This document shows positions 52,928 to 60,667 of a DNA stretch of 64,000 bases, in pieces. Both the position numbers and the translations under genes were made by a program. Every line of letters begins with the position of its first letter. The first letter of the stretch is position 1. The notes beneath the pieces are model-generated. The model saw only the letters and a list, made by a program, of their open reading frames with translations. It was not told where the DNA came from and did no database searches. Location: positions 434,001 through 498,000 of the forward strand of contig NZ_QMIK01000001.1 of NCBI RefSeq assembly GCF_003316845.1, given 5' to 3'. The stretch is from Cognataquiflexum aquatile (GTDB lineage: Bacteria; Bacteroidota; Bacteroidia; Cytophagales; Cyclobacteriaceae).

Positions 52928-53424
52928 GTGAGATTGACTGTGAGTGTTTTGTTGTTCAGGCTGGTGGCGTAAGTTTTGAGAGGCTGTATCGCAGGACCCG
53001 TGAGGACAGTCCCTTCGGTATTGAACCGCGAACCATGACAGGTGCAGGTAAATACATTGCTTGCAAAAGTCCAGTTTCTGTCACATTGGGAGTGGGTACA
53101 TACTGAAGTCAAAGCACTGAAAGTGTTACTTCCCAAATTGACAATCAATACTTTGGCGTCAATGACCAAAGCCCAGCCTCCGGTAGTTGCCAAAGCGGTG
53201 GCAAGGTCCAAATTTACTGTCACCGTACTGCTGGTTACTGTTATTCCGTTTCCTGACGCGGGAGGATTGTTGTTTCCGCCTCCGGGATTGGGATCGTCAG
53301 ACGAACAACCTGTAAAAAAAGCTACGCCAAATAAAGACATGGCAGCTACTGCACCGGATTTTTTGATGAAATCCCTTCTTGCAGAGGACAATTCACCTGT
53401 TTTGACTTCAATGAGTGTTTTCAT
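52924..53424 (-). CDS. Rieske [2Fe-2S] protein with twin-arginine-type leader
   Basis: This 166-aa protein has a leader with SARRDFIKKSGAVAAMSLFGVAFFTGCSS, in which the RR signature and hydrophobic core are typical of Tat export and the final Cys could accept a lipid. The Rieske cluster ligands are in SVCTHSQCDRNW (C-T-H) and FTCTCHGSRFN (C-x2-H). The sequence between is beta-rich. It is the first gene of a three-gene operon with YceI and DUF5777 genes. It likely transfers electrons in the periplasm; the partner oxidoreductase is not in the window. Confidence 0.9.
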   Translation of the reverse strand: MKTLIEVKTGELSSARRDFIKKSGAVAAMSLFGVAFFTGCSSDDPNPGGGNNNPPASGNGITVTSSTVTVNLDLATALATTGGWALVIDAKVLIVNLGSNTFSALTSVCTHSQCDRNWTFASNVFTCTCHGSRFNTEGTVLTGPAIQPLKTYATSLNNKTLTVNLT

Positions 53425-53647
53425 AAAATTGTGGAATTGGGACTGGATTTTAGTATTAAATCATTTAGTAAACGACAAACACAAACAATTGTTATTTAAA
53501 AAAAGAGATTCGGAAAATTTGGAAAAAACACATAAAGAAGATAGATAAATCACTCATTGCGGCCTAATCGAAATTTATTTGCCTAAAAATCTGCCGCTGA
53601 CCATTACTCTTCCACCGATATCCAATTGCAAATTCAAAAGTCCCGGA

Positions 53648-54226
53648 TTAAAAATACTTTCTTTTCAAAATTTCGCTCATGATGATAGCCTCTCTGACAT
53701 TTTCAGGGTTTCTAAATAAGGTTTTGTATTTGTTTTCTTCCTCAATAGAATTCAATGACTCTACAGCAATGGAAGATTTGATACCAGTTACATGGCTGTG
53801 GATTCTCTCCTGATCTGCCAATTTGAACCTTTCCGGAAGCGCCCGCTCAGCAATTTCACCTTCATAACTTTCGTATCTCCTGATTTTTCTTTCTTCCTGA
53901 ACAGGTTTCTGTTTGGGTTGTTCAAAAGTCCTGCCTTCCTGAACAGGTCTTGGTTTCTGCTGCTCAAATGTCCGTGTTTCACTTCTTTTGGGAAATTGCT
54001 CGGCAGATTTCCCCTGCCCGCTGCCCTGTAGGTCTTTTTCTCTTTGACCCTGACCTTGGCGGATTTCTTTCAAAAGGTCCTCAAATGAAACAGGTTTTCT
54101 TTGTTCCTGCGGATTATCGGGTGCACCTGGCTGATCCATTTCTTCCGGGTTACCTTTTTTTCTTGTCGCAGTATAAATGAAATATGCGATGATGGCGATG
54201 ATATAAACAATGTTTCCTAAATCCAC
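53648..54226 (-). CDS. Membrane-anchored hypothetical protein with Pro/Gln/Lys-rich linker
   Basis: This 192-aa protein starts with a single membrane helix (DLGNIVYIIAIIAYFIYTATR). A flexible region follows, rich in Pro, Gln, Glu, Lys and Arg, with a near-duplicate block TFEQQKPRPVQEGR / TFEQPKQKPVQEER. The C-terminal 60 residues are helical (SLNSIEEENKYKTLFRNPENVREAIIMSEILKRKYF). The C-terminal block appears to be conserved in Cytophagia by memory, but no named family applies. It stands between redox genes and a permease gene. Confidence 0.68.
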   Translation of the reverse strand: MDLGNIVYIIAIIAYFIYTATRKKGNPEEMDQPGAPDNPQEQRKPVSFEDLLKEIRQGQGQREKDLQGSGQGKSAEQFPKRSETRTFEQQKPRPVQEGRTFEQPKQKPVQEERKIRRYESYEGEIAERALPERFKLADQERIHSHVTGIKSSIAVESLNSIEEENKYKTLFRNPENVREAIIMSEILKRKYF

Positions 54227-54373
54227 AGCTACCTTAATTTAATTTTACTAATATAAGTATTTTAACCATTTGGGTTGAAAATTAGGAGGAAAGGTTCTTA
54301 ATGTTCATGTATTTCTCCTCATTATAATTTAGCAGGTATAGATTTTATTAATCAAACTTAAAATTACCAAGCA

Positions 54374-54466
54374 CTGTGCCCTCGGTGTCCTGTGGTAGTT
54401 TATTCCTATCGATCCGCCCTTTGCGAACCATTGCGATACCTTTGGGTCCTTTGCGGTTAAAGAAAA
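54374..54466. repeat. Diverged copy of the 61.4-61.9 kb repeat
   Basis: The stretch contains GTGCCCTCGGTGTCCTGTGG, CGCCCTTTGCGAACCATTGC and GGTCCTTTGCGGTTAAAG, matching in part the unit CCTCTGCGGTTAAA / CTTTGCGAAACCTTGG found in tandem at 61.4-61.9 kb. It lies outside the coding region, between two minus-strand genes. Confidence 0.55.
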
Positions 54467-54536
54467 AATACCTCACGCCGAGCAGCAGAGAAATCAAATG
54501 TTAAATGGAGGAAGTGATTTCCTGTGGTAAATCTCC

Positions 54537-56942
54537 TTATTCGTCCTTGATGGAATCCACCGGATTGGCCCAAGCTGCCCTGAGTGCCTGCGAACCTACT
54601 GTAATCAAAGCGATGAGCATTGTCAGACCTCCGGCCAAAGTAAAAGTCCAGACCGAAATTCCTGCCTTGTATGGAAATCCTGATTGCCATGCATCAAGGG
54701 CCCACCAGGAAAACGGAAAGGCCAAAACCAAAGCAATCCCTACCAAGATTACAAAATCCTTGCTGACAAGTTGGATAAGGCTTTGGCTGCTTGCGCCAAG
54801 TACTTTGCGAATCCCGATTTCCTTGGATTTTTGTTGCACGGTGTATGCTGCCAAGGCAAATAATCCCATGCAGGATATCAGGATCGCGATGATCCCTCCT
54901 ACCAAAAACGCCTGCCCCAACTGCTGTTCCTGTTGGTATTGGGTGGCATACCGCTCATCTATGAAGAAATAGGCGAAGGGATTTCCGGGAAAAATCTCTT
55001 CATAGATCGCTTTGATCGATTCAAGATTTCCTTCCATCTGATCGCTGCTGACCACCATACTGAAATATCCCGATGCTTGGGAAGGCAAAAAAATCATCGG
55101 CATGATCTCTTCTTTGAGCGACATGTGGTGGTAATCCTTGACCACAGCCAAAATTTCGTAAGGCTCTCCCCACATGATACTTTGTCCCACTGCCGCCTCT
55201 GCGGATTCAAATCCAAATCCCAAAGCAGCATTTTCATTGAGCATGAGTTTCTTGGATTGTCCCCATCCCTGATTGGCTTCCTCCGGGGAAAAATTCCTTC
55301 CTGCCACCAAGGTCATGCCATAGGTGTCAATAAATTCATCATCCATGATCATCATGCCATAGGATTTGTCTTTGTCCTCCGGACGCGGTACCATGGGAGT
55401 TATTCCACTTGCAAAGAAATTATACCCGATTCCCGGCAAGGCATTGGAAGTACTCAATTTCTCCACAAAAGCCTGAGACTTGAGAGATGACTTGAATGCG
55501 GAAACTTTGGAAGCACCGTTTTCTCCCAAGTCACTTGGCCCATCTATCACAAGCTTCTGCGTGAGGTCCATTCCCAGGTTTTGGTTTTGCATAAAGCTGA
55601 GTTGGTCACGGATGGCGATGGTCCCGATGATGATGGTCACCGAAATCGCAAATTGTAGGATAACCAAGGTTTTCTTGAGGTTTTGGCTGCTTTTGGGTTG
55701 GAAGTTGATCTGAAACTGATGTCCAAACTTCCCGGAAAGAGCCACCACATAAAATCCTGAAAGGAGTGTGCAAAGCAATAAGATAGTGGTAATTACCAAC
55801 CAAAAAGCAGGTTGGGCAAAGGCACCAAACCAAAGCGGTTGGCCGAAGAGACTTTCATAGGGTCCTTCGACGAGCTTGACGATCAAAAAGGACAAACCAA
55901 AAGCAACTAGCATCAACATCAAAGTCTCCATCATAAATTGCTGTGCAAGCTGCCAACTGTCGGCGCCTAACACTTTTCTCATCCGGATTTCCTTGATGCG
56001 GGTCAGGATGTTTGCCGCGGATAGGTTTAGGTAATTCACATAAGCGATCCCTACGATCATCAAAGCAATGGCTGCGAAAACCAACACAGTACCCATACTG
56101 CCTTGCGTTGGCAAAGGGTCCGACAGGGAATTGCCCAAATGGATCTCAGAAAGCGGCTGCAAGATGACAGTCTCGTCTTTTGCATCGGGGTTTTGTCTGA
56201 TAAATTGGGTAATCTGATCGGCAACACCTTTATTGTCTGAACCATCTTTGAGGGTGACGAAGAGGTTGACAAAACCGGATTCCATTCCATTGGGATCCGC
56301 CCAATCGTTTCCATTGCGGTTGGCAGCATTCTCCAAAGTATGGATGGAAAGGAACATTTCCCCTTTGATATCCGATCGGACGGTAATGTCCTCCAAAATT
56401 CCGGTGACGGTATAGTCTGATTTCCCAAATTGGTTGCTGACCTGAACTGTTTTGCCTATCCCGTTTTCATTGCCAAAGAACTTCTTAGCCAGTTTGGATG
56501 AAATCACCGCCGTATTTGGCTGGGTGAGGTCAGCATTGCCGCTAGAGATCGGAAAGGAAAAGGACCTGAAAAAATCCCCATCCGCATACATCACCCAATC
56601 TTCCTTGAAAGATTCCTTGGTCTCGGGGATGATGACCAAACCACCTGCAATCTGATTGGCAAGAATATTGGCGGCTTTGATGTCGGTAAATTGGGATTCC
56701 AAGACCGCAGCATATCCCGGAGGAAGATAGACTTCAGGTTCATTGACCCCATCCGTCACCACAAGCCTGTAAATATTATCCTTGTTGGCATGGAAATCAT
56801 TGTAGGTCCATTCAGATGCTACAAAAGAAAACAGCAAAAGGAAAGAACTTAGGCCCAAGACCAAACCGGTGAGGTTGATAAAAGTAAAAAGTTTTCTTTT
56901 GGATAGACTTCTCCAGGCAATGCGAAGGTAACTGTGGATCAT
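54537..56942 (-). CDS. ABC transporter permease (MacB/FtsX family, two FtsX domains)
   Basis: This 801-aa membrane protein has four N- and C-terminal membrane helices arranged as two FtsX-like halves. A periplasmic MacB_PCD domain follows the first helix (RSLSKRKLFTFINLTGLVLGLSSFLLLFSF), a second lies in the middle, and QQKSKEIGIRKVLGASSQSLIQLVSKDFVILVGIALVLA closes the last half (IGIRKVLGAS is typical). Bacteroidota have many such permeases for macrolide or lipoprotein export or for signalling. No ATPase gene is next to it, so its partner is encoded elsewhere. Confidence 0.9.
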   Translation of the reverse strand: MIHSYLRIAWRSLSKRKLFTFINLTGLVLGLSSFLLLFSFVASEWTYNDFHANKDNIYRLVVTDGVNEPEVYLPPGYAAVLESQFTDIKAANILANQIAGGLVIIPETKESFKEDWVMYADGDFFRSFSFPISSGNADLTQPNTAVISSKLAKKFFGNENGIGKTVQVSNQFGKSDYTVTGILEDITVRSDIKGEMFLSIHTLENAANRNGNDWADPNGMESGFVNLFVTLKDGSDNKGVADQITQFIRQNPDAKDETVILQPLSEIHLGNSLSDPLPTQGSMGTVLVFAAIALMIVGIAYVNYLNLSAANILTRIKEIRMRKVLGADSWQLAQQFMMETLMLMLVAFGLSFLIVKLVEGPYESLFGQPLWFGAFAQPAFWLVITTILLLCTLLSGFYVVALSGKFGHQFQINFQPKSSQNLKKTLVILQFAISVTIIIGTIAIRDQLSFMQNQNLGMDLTQKLVIDGPSDLGENGASKVSAFKSSLKSQAFVEKLSTSNALPGIGYNFFASGITPMVPRPEDKDKSYGMMIMDDEFIDTYGMTLVAGRNFSPEEANQGWGQSKKLMLNENAALGFGFESAEAAVGQSIMWGEPYEILAVVKDYHHMSLKEEIMPMIFLPSQASGYFSMVVSSDQMEGNLESIKAIYEEIFPGNPFAYFFIDERYATQYQQEQQLGQAFLVGGIIAILISCMGLFALAAYTVQQKSKEIGIRKVLGASSQSLIQLVSKDFVILVGIALVLAFPFSWWALDAWQSGFPYKAGISVWTFTLAGGLTMLIALITVGSQALRAAWANPVDSIKDE

Positions 56943-57531
56943 GGGAGTATAAAATGAGGATTTGGGAAAAGGGACAAAATAGAAACAAGCATCAGTTGAT
57001 ATTGTTGGCTTTGCCAGTTCTATGCCACAGAAAGAGGCCTAAATTGAAAGAATTAAGCGATTTGTCCGCCTACGCACAATCTCTACCCGATCAACTTCGT
57101 CCGAATTCGGGCAATAGGTTAGTGAAAAAAATTGAATTCAACTTTTGATTGGAGAATGGTGAGTCGGAAGGATTTGTGAAAATGATTTCGAATTACAAAT
57201 TCCTAAAATAAAAGGGTGGAATTGTATGCCGATAACTACCGGCATCCACCCGGTCCAAGGACAGCCGTATATACTACTCCCAGCCAGGGCTATGTTCCAG
57301 CCAAAAAAAACCTTCTAAAACGAGTCAGGAAGGGCTGAAAAACCAATTACAATATGACTTTTTGAACGTGAAAACGAATTTGAAAAGATTTTTCGAGATT
57401 TTCGAAAGTGCAAATATCCCTAAAACTTCGACTCAATCCCCATAGGAACTTCACCGGTTTAGTGCAACAGCGGTTTCACGCTTGGCTTTACAAGGCACAC
57501 GAAACTTTGGTTGTTATGTGACGTTTTTCCA
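56943..57531. other. 589-bp gap: REP-like element and cassette boundary
   Basis: Between the permease gene and the DUF6602-like gene lie a palindromic repeat at 57206-57263, an AT-rich spacer of unknown role and the left boundary motif of cassette 1 (57513-57523). Short ORFs, for example one at 56954-57148, have no recognisable protein and were not kept. Confidence 0.5.
57206..57263. repeat. REP-like palindrome, copy 1
   Basis: AAAATAAAAGGGTGG is followed by TGCCGATAACTACCGGCA and CCACCCGGTCCAAGGAC. Outer arms GGGTGG/CCACCC and inner TGCCGATA/TACCGGCA form a two-step hairpin. Read on the minus strand it ends in CCCTTTTATTTT, like a terminator. Two further copies lie at 59917 and 60457. Confidence 0.6.
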
Positions 57532-58381
57532 TTAAAGATAATATTCTTGGAGTTCAACTCTTGGTCTTTTAATATGATTAAGCGCGCTCGATATTCCATT
57601 CAGAAATATTTTTATATGTAAATATTCATCTTCTACAGTTTTTCTTGAAATTACGGTTTTTAATAAATCTCCTTTCGATACAGGATTCCAATACAATGGA
57701 TTTTCATTTTCGGTAAAACTTTTATCATAAATTAACTTATTTTCTTCGCTCAAATATTCTCTATCAAATGAATATGCTATTAAACCATCTTCTAAACTTA
57801 AAATAAAATTATGCCTATATTCGTTTTCAATATTTTCATAAATATCATTGAAGTTTTCGGTGAAGTTATAATCAATTTTTTTACAAACAAGAAATGTAAT
57901 TAATTGAGAATCTTCTCCTTTAATTTGACTAATCAAATCATTGTCTAACTTTTTTTGATTAGATAGCTTTATAAGTACTTCCTTTAACTCACTTTTTGAA
58001 CGAATTATAGACTTCACTTCTCCAATTGCGTAAACAGATTCAATAGGGAAAAATCTTAATATTCCGTCATTGATTACTGGTGTGTTGTTTTTGTTAAAAA
58101 GTATTAAATCACTTTGAGTGCTCACTTTGTTTTTAGACGTGATGATGAAACCATCTTTTATATCTATACTTTCATTAATAATCGTTTTTAACAAATCTGA
58201 TAATACTCTTTCTCTATATACGCCAAATTCTTGTGGGTGAAATAGTTTGTCTTCAATTTTAAATATTGATTCGCTATCTTCCATGAATACTGACCTGAAA
58301 GTATCAAGTTTTCTGTTTAAGATTTTATTAAAAATATCACTTGCCATATATTAGCGAATTTGGTTAAAATGTCACATAACG
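57513..58381. mobile_element. Cassette-like unit 1 with inverted boundary motifs
   Basis: The left boundary GTTATGTGACG (57513-57523) and right boundary GTCACATAACG (58371-58381) are inverted and enclose one gene, 57532-58347. Both lie within 10-25 bp of the coding ends. The unit's AT-rich composition differs from its neighbours. No integrase or transposase is inside. Confidence 0.45.
57532..58347 (-). CDS. DUF6602-like protein, possible PD-(D/E)XK nuclease
   Basis: This 271-aa protein has the pattern of a PD-(D/E)XK nuclease core. Asp80 lies in STQSDLILFN and the E-x-K pair is E110-V-K112 in AIGEVKSII; YRERV (E46) near residue 46 sits on the preceding helix. The order resembles the DUF6602 family seen near defence genes, assigned by eye. 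It is notably AT-rich and Lys/Asn/Ile/Ser-rich versus its neighbours. It is the only gene in cassette-like unit 1. It may act against foreign DNA, but this is inference. Confidence 0.6.
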   Translation of the reverse strand: MASDIFNKILNRKLDTFRSVFMEDSESIFKIEDKLFHPQEFGVYRERVLSDLLKTIINESIDIKDGFIITSKNKVSTQSDLILFNKNNTPVINDGILRFFPIESVYAIGEVKSIIRSKSELKEVLIKLSNQKKLDNDLISQIKGEDSQLITFLVCKKIDYNFTENFNDIYENIENEYRHNFILSLEDGLIAYSFDREYLSEENKLIYDKSFTENENPLYWNPVSKGDLLKTVISRKTVEDEYLHIKIFLNGISSALNHIKRPRVELQEYYL

Positions 58382-58505
58382 TTTGCAGTATGGCAAGTAA
58401 GGGATTTCGGGCGATTCACTTGCAAGTTGCACGAAAGTTCGAGCGTACCACAAACCTTCGATTATCACTAAAATCTTTATTTGCTATACTGCGTGTTGTG
58501 TGCCG
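58371..58505. repeat. Long imperfect hairpin between cassettes 1 and 2
   Basis: The left arm GCAGTATGGCAAGTAAGGGATTT (58385-58407) and right arm AAATCTTTATTTGCTATACTGC (58471-58492) are near reverse complements. The edges CACATAAC and GTTGTGTG also pair. The loop of about 60 bp has no gene. It matches the size and shape of an integron attC site but not the exact RYYYAAC/GTTRRRY core. Confidence 0.6.
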
Positions 58506-59757
58506 TAATTATTTTATTGTCAACACTATTTTCTTTGTTTCTAAATATTCATCAACTACTCCCATCTTAAATGTTTCAACTTGTACCTCAATTATCCCAG
58601 TTCCAGTAAATGTTATAGGCATGTCAGCATTCTTACCTACAGCCATTCCCTTGATTTCGTTACCATTAGTAGGCACTCCAAACCAATTTGTCTGTTTTGT
58701 TTCTTCAGTTGCCCAAGTTACATTTCCGTCAATTTTATTCATTTTTAACTTTATCAACAATTCTATTTCGGATGGAAAAATTGCAGAGAAACTATATGTC
58801 TGTGCCTTATTAATTTCAGTATTTGATTCCTTTGCTAATAGGTTATCACCAAAATCTCCTTTTATGGGATATGAAATATCTAATGTCGTTTCGAAATCAA
58901 AACTATCGATGAATGTTGTAATGTGCTTTTCAAAAGCAGGAATTTTAATACTTAGTCCTAAGGTATTGTAATATTTCTCCATGTTAATCCTTACAGATGA
59001 AGTATCTAATAACTTTGCATTATTAATTAATTCCGATTGAATATTTGCGTTATCTATTTTTCCATTATCTCCAAAGTCTTCTTTAAAGTCAGCCAATAAT
59101 TTACTCAACTCGGCAACGGTATTTCTCCCTTGAATTATACAAGATAGTGCTATAAGAATCCCGTTTTCACTATCTTGACTGCTTAGATTTAGGTTTTCAA
59201 AATCTCTTACGGTATCGGTTCTTATTTGGAATATTGCTAATAGTTCATTTTGGGCAAGTATTTTAGCGGTATCGTAGTTTTCTCCTTTTTTGATAAGTGT
59301 TTTTAACCTATCAATTATGAGGTGGGTCATAATATTTACATTAACACTTCTTTTAACTGAAATATCAGATAAGGACTTCAACATCAACCTTGACTGGGAC
59401 AGGCTACCAAGAACCTCATTGAAATAGAACCCGTCAGCTGTTATCTCAATTTTTGTTGATTTTAATTCTATATCTGCAACATCAAACTCACCAAGATCAT
59501 TTTTGAGTTCTAAATTAAAATTTCTTCCAGTTTGAGTTAATGATTCTGTCAATTCAGAAATTTCAATCTGACTACCTTTAACATAAGGTCCTTTTTGGGC
59601 AACTCCGGAAATCGAATATTTATTAATCGAGTTATCAAATTCTTCTGAGCAAGAATATAAAATTCCAATCCCAATTAACAATCCGAGTAAAATAATCTTT
59701 GTTTTCATATTTATTGATGTTTGGTAATGCGTATTCTTGTCATTCTGGCACACAACG
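58495..59757. mobile_element. Cassette-like unit 2 with inverted boundary motifs
   Basis: Left boundary GTTGTGTGCCG (58495-58505) and right boundary GGCACACAACG (59747-59757) are perfectly inverted across ten bases and enclose a single lipoprotein gene. The right boundary runs into GTTTGGCTTTATTC, the start of the 140-bp repeat shared with 61.25 kb. Confidence 0.5.
58509..59708 (-). CDS. Lipoprotein of unknown function in cassette 2
   Basis: The start is placed at 59708 because MKTKIILLGLLIGIGILYSC then gives a lipoprotein signal with lipobox (Cys20). The frame upstream to 59915 has no signal and runs across the repeat. The 399-aa product has a beta-sandwich-like N-terminal part (YSISGVAQKGPYVKGSQIEISELTESL), a helical middle, and strands near the end (MPITFTGTGIIEVQVETFKMG). 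I do not recognise a defined family. Codons are AT-rich. It is the only gene in unit 2. Confidence 0.72.
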   Translation of the reverse strand: MKTKIILLGLLIGIGILYSCSEEFDNSINKYSISGVAQKGPYVKGSQIEISELTESLTQTGRNFNLELKNDLGEFDVADIELKSTKIEITADGFYFNEVLGSLSQSRLMLKSLSDISVKRSVNVNIMTHLIIDRLKTLIKKGENYDTAKILAQNELLAIFQIRTDTVRDFENLNLSSQDSENGILIALSCIIQGRNTVAELSKLLADFKEDFGDNGKIDNANIQSELINNAKLLDTSSVRINMEKYYNTLGLSIKIPAFEKHITTFIDSFDFETTLDISYPIKGDFGDNLLAKESNTEINKAQTYSFSAIFPSEIELLIKLKMNKIDGNVTWATEETKQTNWFGVPTNGNEIKGMAVGKNADMPITFTGTGIIEVQVETFKMGVVDEYLETKKIVLTIK

Positions 59758-59897
59758 TTTGGCTTTATTCTATTATATGGAAAAGCATCCATATAGCATG
59801 CTTTTCCTAATATTGTGGAAATAACCCATTTGTCAAACTTACCTTTTCTTTTACAAACAAAAAATCCTGTGATTGGGGTATTTTTAATAATGAAAGA
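59758..59897. repeat. 140-bp direct repeat, copy 1
   Basis: Begins GTTTGGCTTTATTCTATT and continues through AATATTGTGGAAATAAC and ACCTTTTCTTT to GGGGTATTTTTAATAAT. A perfect 10-bp inverted repeat GGAAAAGCAT / ATGCTTTTCC (59779-59807) lies near its start. Copy 2 is at 61252-61391 in the same orientation, roughly 80% alike by eye. Confidence 0.7.
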
Positions 59898-59916
59898 AAA
59901 AAAATGGGTTTCCAAA

Positions 59917-59971
59917 AATAAAAGGGTAGAATTGCATGCCGATAGCTATCGGCACCAACCCAGTCCAAGTG
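59917..59971. repeat. REP-like palindrome, copy 2
   Basis: AAAATAAAAGGGTAG then TGCCGATAGCTATCGGCA (self-complementary core) and CCAACCCAGTCCAAG. It lies directly after the stop of the zinc-ribbon gene on the minus strand, where it could act as terminator. Confidence 0.6.
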
Positions 59972-59974
59972 ATT

Positions 59975-60223
59975 TTAAAAATCAAACAAATCACTCATAA
60001 AGCTTTTCTTCTTTTTGTAACGGTAATCTTGATCTTTGGTATAGTATTGTTTTTCAGGAGAAATGACCTGACGGACAGCCACAACGGGCTGCGAAGAACG
60101 TTCAATTATTTTATCAAGTTCTCCCCTATCAAGCCATACGCCACGACATTCAGGACAATAGTCGATCTCCACACCACTCCGGTCGGTCATTACTAGCGCA
60201 ACATTACAATTTGGACATTTCAT
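59975..60223 (-). CDS. Small TFIIB-type zinc ribbon protein
   Basis: This 82-aa protein has two CxxC knuckles, MKCPNCN (Cys3, Cys6) and YCPECRG (Cys23, Cys26), followed by VWLDRGELDKIIERS, the zf-TFIIB signature of prokaryotic zinc-ribbon proteins. The tail is basic (DYRYKKKKSFMSDLFDF). Such proteins are of uncertain function; nucleic-acid or protein binding is likely. It lies among repeats between cassettes 2 and 3. Confidence 0.88.
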   Translation of the reverse strand: MKCPNCNVALVMTDRSGVEIDYCPECRGVWLDRGELDKIIERSSQPVVAVRQVISPEKQYYTKDQDYRYKKKKSFMSDLFDF

Positions 60224-60667
60224 AAGTTATCTGATTATGGTTTTTGGAATATTTTCTAAAGAAAAGATGAGTCGTACTAAAGCCATTTAAATCTGAAAAG
60301 ATATTTGGCTATCCTATCAAGCTTTTTGTTAAAAACACAACGGATAGCATTGGAGTAAGGTTTGCGCTAAGAATGGGAAAAGAGCAGATAGAGAAAAATC
60401 CTGAAAAAAGTACAGGTCATTTCAGAAACAGTTGAGAAGATATCGGGATTTCAAATCCCAAAAATATAAGGATGGAATTAAATGCCGATAGCTACGGCAC
60501 CACACAGTTCAGTTTTAATCTGAAATACTTCCCCCAAAGGGGGCCATGTGCTGTCCCACGAAACTAAAACGTTGAACAAGGTAAAACTTAAAGCCAACTT
60601 GTAACGGCACCATTGCAGAAACATTTTGTTGCCAGCCGTAGGTCTCCTTTTTCAATCGTCCTAACTA
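60224..60667. other. 444-bp gap with REP copy 3 and a boundary motif
   Basis: Contains a palindromic element at 60457-60512, a hairpin-like CCCCCAAAGGGGG near 60530 and the left boundary motif of unit 3 at 60628-60643. No ORF of note. Confidence 0.45.
60457..60512. repeat. REP-like palindrome, copy 3 (diverged)
   Basis: AAAAATATAAGGATGGAATTAA then TGCCGATAGCTACGGCA and CCACACAGTTCAG. It has the same order as copies 1 and 2, with a shortened core and mismatched outer arms. Confidence 0.55.

Noticed and set aside
56954-57148. 64-codon + strand frame upstream of the permease
   Set aside because: No signal, domain or regulatory context; the Lys/Arg/Leu-rich translation looks random.
58360-58971. 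203-codon frame on the + strand
   Set aside because: It starts in the hairpin between units 1 and 2 and runs antisense through the lipoprotein gene, whose own frame has a signal peptide and lipobox.
59708-59915. N-terminal extension of the cassette 2 lipoprotein
   Set aside because: The added 69 codons run through the 140-bp repeat and boundary motif and would bury the lipoprotein signal peptide inside the protein.
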